Shown: positions 57,367-64,000 of the stretch, piece after piece
Position numbering within the stretch: the first letter of the stretch is position 1
How the letters are laid out: the number at the start of each line of letters is the position of its first letter
From: Ectothiorhodospira shaposhnikovii
GTDB taxonomy: Bacteria; Pseudomonadota; Gammaproteobacteria; Ectothiorhodospirales; Ectothiorhodospiraceae
Direction of reading: 5' to 3'
Length of the DNA: 64,000 nucleotides
Assembly: GCF_022227765.1 (NCBI RefSeq)
Contig: NZ_JAJMLZ010000003.1
Span: forward strand, 186,001 to 250,000
Notes under the pieces: model-generated
The model's input: the letters and a program-made list of their open reading frames with translations, nothing else
Databases searched by the model: none
Told to the model about the DNA's origin: nothing
Translations under genes and position numbers: made by a program

Positions 57367-60300
57367 TTGACCGCAGCCCCCATCAACCCCGGTTTCATGG
57401 TGGTCCACGGCAACCGCCTGGAAGACCTGCGCGCCCTGGCCGTGGAATGGATGCGTCGCCACCCCCTGGCGCCGCTGGAAAACGAGACCATCCTGGTCCA
57501 GAGTAACGGCATCGCCCAGTGGCTCAAGCTGGCCCTGGCGATGGACCCGGACGGCCCGGAAGCCGGCATGGGCATCGCCGCCGCCCTGGATGTCCAGCTG
57601 CCCGCCCGCTTCCTCTGGAACGCCTATCGGGCCGTCCTCGGCGCCGAGGCCGTGCCCACCGAATCCCCCTTCGCCAAGGACCCGCTCACCTGGCGCCTCA
57701 TGCGCCTGTTGCCCGAATGCCTGGAACAGCCGGCCTTCGCCCCCCTGCGCCGATTCCTGACCGATGATGCGGACCTGCGCAAGCGCCACCAGCTGGCCCT
57801 GCGCCTGGCGGACCTGCTGGACCAGTATCAGGTCTATCGGGCCGACTGGCTGGACGACTGGGCCGCGGGCAGGGACCAGGCGCGGGATCCTCGGGGCGTG
57901 CTGCGTCCCCTGGACGGGGAGGACAGCCGCTGGCAGCCGGCCCTGTGGCGCGCCCTGATCGAGGATATGCCCCCCGATGCCCGCAGCCTGAGCCGTGCCG
58001 GGGTGCATGTCCGGTTCATGGACCGGGTCCGTGCCCTGGAGGCCCGTCCCCCCGGTTTGCCGCGGCGGGTGATCGTGTTCGGCATCTCCTCGTTGCCGGC
58101 CCAGACCCTGGAGGCCCTGGAGGGATTGGCCCGCTTCAGCCAGGTGCTGCTGTGCGTGCACAATCCCTGTCGCCATTACTGGGCCGACATCATCAGCGAC
58201 AAGGACCTGCTGCGTGCCCGGCGTCGCCGTCAGTCCCCCAAGGCCGGTATGCCCGATGTCATCGCCGAGGAGGACCTGCACAACCACGCCCATCCCCTGC
58301 TGGCGGCCTGGGGCAAGCAGGGGCGTGACTACATCCGTCTGCTGGATGAGCACGATGATCCCGGTCACTACCGCAGTCTGCTGGAGTCGCTGCCCTGGCA
58401 GCGCATCGACCTGTTCGAACCCCGGGGAGGCGAAACCCTGCTGCAGCAACTGCAGGATGACATCCTCGATCTGTGCCCTCTGGCGGAGACTCGCGACCAT
58501 TGGCCCCCGGTGGATCCGACGGAAGATGATTCCATCCGCTTCCATGTGGCCCACAGTCCCCAGCGGGAAGTGGAGATCCTCCATGACCAGCTGCTGGCGC
58601 GGTTTTCCCGGGACCCGAGCCTGCGGCCCCGGGACATCATCGTCATGGTCCCCGACGTGGACCGGTATGCGCCCCACGTCCAGGCGGTGTTCGGCCAGAC
58701 CCGCCCGGATGATCCCCGTCACATCCCGTTCTGTTTCTCCGACCAGGCCCGGCGGGGGCGGGACCCCTTCCTGATGGTGCTGGAACAGCTCCTGCGCCTG
58801 CCCGAGTCCCGACTGTCGGTGAGCGAACTGCTGGACCTGCTGGATCTGCCGGCCCTGCGCGACCGCTTCGGCATCGGGCAGGGGGATCTGCCGCGCCTGC
58901 GGGCCTGGATCGAAGGGGCGGGCATCCGCTGGGGCTTGGACGCCCGGCAGCGCTCCGCCCTGTCCCTGCCGGAAGGGCTGGAGCAGAACACCTGGCGCTT
59001 CGGCCTGCGGCGCATGCTGCTGGGCTATGCCGCGGGCAGTCCAGGCCCCTGGCGGGAGATTGAGCCCTACGACGAGATCAGCGGCCTGGATGCCGCCCTC
59101 ATCGGTCCTCTCCATGCCTTGCTGGAGGCCCTGGACCAGGCCTGGCGGAGTCTTGCCGAACCGGCCACGCCGTCGGTCTGGGGGACACGCCTGCGCACCC
59201 TGATGCAGAATTTCTTCGCCCCCGCGCAGGAGCGTGAGCAGCTCATGCTGCGGCGCATGGACGAGGCCCTGGAGCATTGGGAAACCCTGTGCGAAACGGC
59301 GGGCATGGTGGAGGCCCTGCCGCTCACCGTGGTGCGGGAGCACTGGCTCGGTACCCTGGACGAGTCCCACCTGTCCCAGCGCTTCCTGTCCGGGGCGGTG
59401 ACCCTGTGTACCCTCATGCCCATGCGCGCCATCCCGTACCGGGTGGTCTGTCTGCTGGGCATGAACGACGGCGACTATCCCCGTGCCCATGTTCCCATGG
59501 ATTTCGATCTCATGGCCGGAGAGCACCGCCCCGGCGACCGCTCGCGCCGGGAGGATGACCGCTACCTGTTCCTGGAGGCCCTGCTGTCGGCCCGGGATCA
59601 CCTTTATATCAGTTGGGTGGGACGGGGTATCCGCGACAATGCCTTGCAGCCACCGTCGGTATTGGTGAGCCAGTTGCGGGATCACCTGGCCGCCGGCTGG
59701 TGCCTGCGGGGCGAGGGCAATAATAACGGGGAAGCCCTGCTCAAGGCCCTGACCACCGACTACCCGTTGCAGCCCTTTGGCCGGGCCTATTTCCAGGGCG
59801 ATGACGACGGACGCTTCACCTATGCCCGGGAGTGGGAAGCCCTACATGTCGGCGTGGGGGCGGGCCTTGCCCGCGAACGGCAATTTCCCCGCCAAGGGGA
59901 AGCACTGCCCCCACCGATACTGGAAGAGGCACTGCCCGCCGAAGACCTCGCAGCCTTTCTCAAGGACCCGGTGCGCAGCTTTTTCCGCCACCGCCTCAAG
60001 GTCCACTTCGACGAGGCACCGAGTGCCGGCGAAGACCAGGAGCCTTTCGTTCTGGATGGCCTGGACCATTGGCAGGCCTTGGATCATCTGCTGGGGGCAG
60101 CCCTGGCGGACGATGCCGATCCGGAGCAGGCCGCCGAGCGCCTGGAGACGGCCTTGATCGGCTGGCAGCGCAGCGGCCGGCTGGCCCTGGGAGAGATCGG
60201 GCGCCAGCAGGCCGACCATCTGCGGGCCGAGGCGATGAACCTGGTCGTCACCTGGCAGGCAGCGGTCCGGGCCTGCCCCCGGCGGTTGCCGCGCCCGGAA

Positions 60301-60867
60301 CTGCTGCGTTTCGAGCACGAGGGCCGGGTGGTGGAAGGCTGGCTGCCCCGATTGCGTCTGGACGCGGCCGGGGAACGGGTGCATCTGTTGTACCGGGCCG
60401 GTACCTTGAGGGCAAATGTCAATCCCTTCAAGCGTCTGGACCAGACCTGCCTGGCCTGGGTGCAGCACCTGATGGCCCATGCCCGGGGACTCACCCTGCG
60501 CACGATGATGATGGGGCTGGACGACACCCTGTGCCTGGACCCGCTGCCGGCACAGGAGGCCCGGGACCATCTGCACACCCTGCTGCGGGCCTGGGAAACG
60601 GGAATGACCCGCCCCCTCCCGGCCTACTGCCGGGGCAGCAGTGCCTGGCTGGATGCACTGGAGCGGGACGGCAAGGACCCGGAAGAGATCCTGACCCGGG
60701 TCCATGAAGGGGACGGGTTCAGGGGGGGCGCGGTGGACCAGGACCCCTGGCTGGCCCGGGCCTGGCCGGATACCCGATCCCTGCTGGCCCAGCCGGATTT
60801 CCCGGCCTGGGCCCGCGACCTCTACGGCCCCCTGAGCCGGGCCGCCTATCTGCTGGGCAAGGATTGA
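57367..60867 (+). CDS. recC: RecBCD enzyme subunit RecC
   Basis: 1166 residues (E. coli 1122). VVHGNRLEDLRALAVEWMRRHPLAPLENETILVQSNGIAQWLKL at the start and GVVCLLGMNDGDYPR-type and DDRYLFLEALLSARDHLYISWVG in the middle match RecC. It recognises Chi and holds the nuclease complex together. TTG 57367 is preferred: GGAG at 57356-57359 lies 7 bases upstream, and the longer frame overlaps tilS without a ribosome site. A REP-like sequence is embedded at 59855-59877 (about residues 830-838). Confidence 0.94.
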   Translation: MTAAPINPGFMVVHGNRLEDLRALAVEWMRRHPLAPLENETILVQSNGIAQWLKLALAMDPDGPEAGMGIAAALDVQLPARFLWNAYRAVLGAEAVPTESPFAKDPLTWRLMRLLPECLEQPAFAPLRRFLTDDADLRKRHQLALRLADLLDQYQVYRADWLDDWAAGRDQARDPRGVLRPLDGEDSRWQPALWRALIEDMPPDARSLSRAGVHVRFMDRVRALEARPPGLPRRVIVFGISSLPAQTLEALEGLARFSQVLLCVHNPCRHYWADIISDKDLLRARRRRQSPKAGMPDVIAEEDLHNHAHPLLAAWGKQGRDYIRLLDEHDDPGHYRSLLESLPWQRIDLFEPRGGETLLQQLQDDILDLCPLAETRDHWPPVDPTEDDSIRFHVAHSPQREVEILHDQLLARFSRDPSLRPRDIIVMVPDVDRYAPHVQAVFGQTRPDDPRHIPFCFSDQARRGRDPFLMVLEQLLRLPESRLSVSELLDLLDLPALRDRFGIGQGDLPRLRAWIEGAGIRWGLDARQRSALSLPEGLEQNTWRFGLRRMLLGYAAGSPGPWREIEPYDEISGLDAALIGPLHALLEALDQAWRSLAEPATPSVWGTRLRTLMQNFFAPAQEREQLMLRRMDEALEHWETLCETAGMVEALPLTVVREHWLGTLDESHLSQRFLSGAVTLCTLMPMRAIPYRVVCLLGMNDGDYPRAHVPMDFDLMAGEHRPGDRSRREDDRYLFLEALLSARDHLYISWVGRGIRDNALQPPSVLVSQLRDHLAAGWCLRGEGNNNGEALLKALTTDYPLQPFGRAYFQGDDDGRFTYAREWEALHVGVGAGLARERQFPRQGEALPPPILEEALPAEDLAAFLKDPVRSFFRHRLKVHFDEAPSAGEDQEPFVLDGLDHWQALDHLLGAALADDADPEQAAERLETALIGWQRSGRLALGEIGRQQADHLRAEAMNLVVTWQAAVRACPRRLPRPELLRFEHEGRVVEGWLPRLRLDAAGERVHLLYRAGTLRANVNPFKRLDQTCLAWVQHLMAHARGLTLRTMMMGLDDTLCLDPLPAQEARDHLHTLLRAWETGMTRPLPAYCRGSSAWLDALERDGKDPEEILTRVHEGDGFRGGAVDQDPWLARAWPDTRSLLAQPDFPAWARDLYGPLSRAAYLLGKD
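59855..59877. repeat. REP-like sequence inside recC coding region
   Basis: Its reverse complement matches the left REP arm at 44007-44029 at 22 of 23 bases. It is in frame and reads VGAGLARER. A further short palindrome TTCCCC-GCCAA-GGGGAA follows at 59885-59901. Confidence 0.75.
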
Positions 60868-60877
60868 GGCCTATCCC

Positions 60878-63800
60878 ATGTCCCATGTCCAGGTTCTGGA
60901 TCCCCTGCATTTTCCCCTTCACGGCAGCCGCCTGATCGAGGCCAGCGCCGGCACCGGCAAGACCTTCACCATTGCCGCCCTCTATGTGCGGCTGGTGCTG
61001 GGCCATGGCGGGGCGAACGCCTTTCCCGAGCCTTTGCTGCCGCCCCGGATCCTGGTGGTCACTTTCACCGAGGCGGCCACCCGGGAGTTGAGGGAACGGA
61101 TCCATGCCCGGCTGATGGAAGCGGCCCGGGTGTTTCGTGACCCTCTCGGACGGTCGCCGGATGCGTTCCTGTCGGCCCTGCTGGCGGATCATCCCGACGC
61201 GGCTGAACGCGCCCAGGCGGCCCGCCGTCTGGAGCAGGCGGCCCAGTGGATGGACGAGGCGGCGGTATCCACCATCCATAGCTGGTGTTACCGGGCCCTG
61301 CGGGAACACGCCTTCGACAGCGGCAGTCTGTTTACCCAGAACCTGGCGACGGATCAGTCCGAACTGCTGGCCGAGGCGGTGCGGGATTACTGGCGCACCG
61401 TGGTCTATCCCCGCGGCGCGGCCGATTTCGGCCTGCTTCGGCAGGTGCTGGGTGACGGGCCACAGGCCCTGCTGCCCATCCTCTCACGGTTGCTGGCGGG
61501 AGATCCGCCCCAGGATGAGCCGGGTTGCCTGGACGGGATTCTGGCGGCGCGGGTGTCCCTGCTGGAACGCCTCAAGGCCCCCTGGCGGGATGACTTCGAC
61601 ACCCTGGCGGATCAGTTCCGCCATGGCCTGTTGCCCGTGCTCAACGGCAACAAGTATCGCAATTCCGATCGTCTGCTGGCGTGCATGCGCCAATGGGCCC
61701 AGGAACCGTCCCGGTTGCGCCCCGAGCCCCCGGGCAGTCAGGACCCGCTGGAACAGCTCAGCCGGTCCGGCATGAATGCCCGGCTCAAGAAGGGGGGCAG
61801 CCTGCCTGCTAATCTCCACCCGGCCTTTGAGCTGCTGGAGCAGGCGGATGAACTGGACCGGGATCTGGCCGCCGAGGTGCTGGGTCACGCGGCGGCCTGG
61901 GTGCAGCGGCGTTTTCGCCAGGCCCAGCGCCGTCGGGCCCAGCTGGGCTTTGATGATCTGCTGACCTGCCTGCGGGACGCCCTGGACGGACCCAACGGTG
62001 ATCGTCTGGCCGTCACCCTGCGCCGTCAGTTTCCGGTGGCCCTGATCGACGAGTTTCAGGATACGGATCCGGTGCAGTACCGCATCTTCGAGCGGGTCTA
62101 CGACCTGGCGGCGGGCACGCCGGATGCCGGGCTGTTCCTGATCGGTGATCCCAAGCAGTCCATCTATGCCTTTCGCGGCGCCGACATCCATACCTACCTC
62201 AAGGCTCGCCTGGCCACCCGGGGGCGTCATTACACCCTGGGTGTCAATTATCGTTCCACCGAGGCGGCGGTGGCCGGTTTCAACCGGCTGTTTGCCCTGG
62301 GAGAACGGGAGCATCCCCGGGGGGCGTTCCTGTTCCGGCCCGACCGGACCGCGGACAATCCGGTGCCCTTCCTGCCGGTCCGGGCCCGTGGTCGCGACAC
62401 GCGCCTGCAGGTGCAGGGCCAACCCCTGCCGGCCCTGACCCTGTGGCATCTGGAGGGCGATGACACCCTGGGCAGACAGGCCTACATGGATACCATGGCG
62501 GTACGCTGTGCCGGGGCGATGGCGGACCTGCTGGCGGCCGGTCGCACCGGCGGGGCGGGTTTCACCCACCCCGCCGACCCGGACAATCCCGGTTTCACCC
62601 CCCTCAAACCCCGGGACATGGCGGTGCTGGTTCGGGACCGGGGCGAGGCCAACCTGATCCAGGCGGCCCTGCGTGCCCATCAGATCCGCAGTGTCTATCT
62701 CTCCGACCGGGAGTCGGTCTATCTCAGCCCGGAGGCGGGCGACCTGCTGCGCTGGTTGCGGGCCTGCGCGGAGCCGGAATCCGACCGTCTGCTGCGGGCG
62801 GCCCTGGCCACCCCGCTGCTGGACCTGTCCCTGACGGAACTGGACGCCCTCAACCAGGATGAACTGCATTGGGAACGCCGGGTGGAACAGTTCCGCGGCT
62901 ACCGCCGGTACTGGCGCAGCCAGGGCGTGCTGCCCATGCTGCGGCACCTGATGCATGACTTCGAGCTGCCCCGGCGCCTGTTCAGTCAGCCCTTCGGCGA
63001 ACGCCGGCTCACCAACCTGCTGCACCTGAGCGAGCTGCTGCAAGCGGCCGCCACGGAGCTGGAGGGAGAGCATGCCCTGATCCGCCATCTGGTGGAGCAC
63101 CGGCAGGCGGACCGGCAGGCCGCTGAAGAGCAGATCCTGCGCCTGGAAAGTGACGAGGATCTGGTGAAGGTGGTCACCATCCACAAGTCCAAGGGGTTGC
63201 AGTATCCCCTGGTGTTCCTGCCCTTCATTGCCGGTTACCGGCCCGGCAACGGCGGCAAGCCGCCCCTGATCTACCGGGACGGTTCGGGGCGACGGGTGGT
63301 CAGTTTCACGCCCTCCCCGGAGGACCTTGAGCGGGCCGACGAGGCCCGTCTGGCGGAGGATGTGCGTCTGCTCTATGTGGCGGTGACCCGGGCCTGTCAT
63401 GCTTGTTGGCTGGGGGTGGCGCCGGTCAAGGATCGCAGCCGGGACGGTGGTTTTCATCGCAGCGCCCTGGGCAGCCTGCTCGGGGGCGGCAAGCCCGTCG
63501 CGCCGGCCGAACTGCGTGCCCGGCTGGAAGCCCTGCGGGCCGATGATCTGCTGCCCACGGATATGTCATCGGTGCAGGCGCCGCCCATTGATGAGGTGAT
63601 CCGGATCATGCCCGCCCCACCGGTGCCGGTGATTGCACCGGGCCTTCCGGAGCGGGCGCCGGTCACGGCGGGCATTCGCCCGGCCCGGCGGCCCCTGCGC
63701 CCGGCCCGGGAACATTGGTGGATCGCCAGTTACAGTGCATTAAGGCTCGTCGGCCAGGACCATCCGGTGCCGCGCCCCGATCCGGAGTCGGCCCAGGAGG

Positions 63801-64000
63801 AGCGTCTGCGGGAGGCCGTCGACGAGGCCGGATCCCCCCCTGCCGCGCCACCGGCCCGGAATGGCGCGGATACCCCGACGCAATCCCCATCCCCGGTGGT
63901 CGCGCCACCGGCGGATTTCCCCCGGGGTCCCGAGCCCGGCACCTTCCTCCACGGCCTCCTGGAGTGGATGGCCCGCACCGGCTTCGAGACCCTGGCCCGG
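60878..64000 (+). CDS. recB: RecBCD enzyme subunit RecB, N-terminal 1041 residues (3' end outside window)
   Basis: The frame is open from ATG 60878 to the end of the window, 1041 codons, without a stop. Walker A ASAGTGKT with K28, IDEFQDTDPVQ (D391, E392), GDPKQSIYAFRGAD, TIHKSKGLQYPLVFLPF and LLYVAVTRACH are SF1A helicase motifs of RecB. The last residues (FPRGPEPGTFLHGLLEWM) begin the C-terminal nuclease domain, whose active site lies beyond the window. It follows recC by 10 bases; recD probably follows. Confidence 0.96.
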   Translation, partial: MSHVQVLDPLHFPLHGSRLIEASAGTGKTFTIAALYVRLVLGHGGANAFPEPLLPPRILVVTFTEAATRELRERIHARLMEAARVFRDPLGRSPDAFLSALLADHPDAAERAQAARRLEQAAQWMDEAAVSTIHSWCYRALREHAFDSGSLFTQNLATDQSELLAEAVRDYWRTVVYPRGAADFGLLRQVLGDGPQALLPILSRLLAGDPPQDEPGCLDGILAARVSLLERLKAPWRDDFDTLADQFRHGLLPVLNGNKYRNSDRLLACMRQWAQEPSRLRPEPPGSQDPLEQLSRSGMNARLKKGGSLPANLHPAFELLEQADELDRDLAAEVLGHAAAWVQRRFRQAQRRRAQLGFDDLLTCLRDALDGPNGDRLAVTLRRQFPVALIDEFQDTDPVQYRIFERVYDLAAGTPDAGLFLIGDPKQSIYAFRGADIHTYLKARLATRGRHYTLGVNYRSTEAAVAGFNRLFALGEREHPRGAFLFRPDRTADNPVPFLPVRARGRDTRLQVQGQPLPALTLWHLEGDDTLGRQAYMDTMAVRCAGAMADLLAAGRTGGAGFTHPADPDNPGFTPLKPRDMAVLVRDRGEANLIQAALRAHQIRSVYLSDRESVYLSPEAGDLLRWLRACAEPESDRLLRAALATPLLDLSLTELDALNQDELHWERRVEQFRGYRRYWRSQGVLPMLRHLMHDFELPRRLFSQPFGERRLTNLLHLSELLQAAATELEGEHALIRHLVEHRQADRQAAEEQILRLESDEDLVKVVTIHKSKGLQYPLVFLPFIAGYRPGNGGKPPLIYRDGSGRRVVSFTPSPEDLERADEARLAEDVRLLYVAVTRACHACWLGVAPVKDRSRDGGFHRSALGSLLGGGKPVAPAELRARLEALRADDLLPTDMSSVQAPPIDEVIRIMPAPPVPVIAPGLPERAPVTAGIRPARRPLRPAREHWWIASYSALRLVGQDHPVPRPDPESAQEERLREAVDEAGSPPAAPPARNGADTPTQSPSPVVAPPADFPRGPEPGTFLHGLLEWMARTGFETLAR

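Noticed and set aside
57100-59685. Very long open frame (about 861 codons) on the minus strand opposite tilS and recC
   Set aside because: It is antisense to well-supported recC and tilS; the protein is Gln/His/Gly-rich low-complexity sequence typical of reverse reading of GC-rich genes, with no domain.

Overview
This 64 kb window is a dense, GC-rich stretch of chromosome from a gammaproteobacterium. It is almost entirely housekeeping genes. Gene content and order match the Pseudomonas-type arrangement (nadB diverging from rpoE/algU-mucABCD, then lepA-lepB-rnc-era-recO-pdxJ; map-glnD-dapC-dapD diverging from rpsB-tsf-pyrH-frr-uppS-cdsA-dxr-rseP-bamA-skp-lpxD-fabZ-lpxA). The base composition, the BarA/GacS-type kinase, the recCB pair and the lipid A genes fit a Chromatiales-like organism (for example Ectothiorhodospiraceae), but genus is a guess. 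No rRNA, tRNA, prophage, insertion sequence or CRISPR array was seen. No gene-free gap exceeds 300 bases; the largest are 6334-6631 (nadB/rpoE divergent region) and 31060-31311 (map/rpsB divergent region).

Layout. 1-3845: end of dnaX, ybaB, recR, a HIT protein, then rsgA and phhB on the minus strand and orn on the plus strand. 3857-11602: a rhodanese and nadB on the minus strand, diverging from the sigma-E operon rpoE-rseA-rseB-rseC-mucD plus a glutaredoxin-like gene. 11603-18461: lepA, lepB, a DUF4845 gene, rnc, era, recO, pdxJ, acpS. 18448-22079: a hybrid sensor kinase and an overlapping periplasmic binding-type protein on the minus strand. 22200-25415: cysM, an exonuclease, rlmD and a small membrane protein. 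25423-31059: minus-strand map-glnD-dapC-dapD. 31312-43995: the long rpsB-to-lpxA run covering translation, isoprenoid and phospholipid synthesis, outer-membrane assembly and lipid A. 44101-50633: a minus-strand block (a 54-residue protein, a PH-domain membrane protein, a coiled-coil protein, a Na/Pi-cotransporter-like protein, lpxB, and an aminotransferase and oxidoreductase resembling GnnB and GnnA). 50749-64000: rnhB, dnaE, accA, tilS, recC and the start of recB.

Themes. Envelope biogenesis and its stress response dominate: sigma-E and its regulators, the site-2 protease RseP, BamA, Skp, LpxD, FabZ, LpxA and LpxB are all here. The most interesting reading is the lipid A locus. An oxidoreductase/aminotransferase pair beside lpxB predicts 2,3-diamino-2,3-dideoxyglucose in lipid A, as in Acidithiobacillus ferrooxidans, and LpxA carries a methionine at the acyl-length ruler position, predicting a short (about C10) 3-hydroxyacyl chain. 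The minus-strand block looks like an inversion inside the normal lpxA-lpxB-rnhB-dnaE order: flipping it restores lpxA-gnnA-gnnB-lpxB-...-rnhB-dnaE. A REP-like palindrome sits at its left edge and a 22/23 match to one arm of that REP lies inside the recC coding sequence. Separate ATTCCC-N8-GGGAAT elements occur after lepB and before dnaE.
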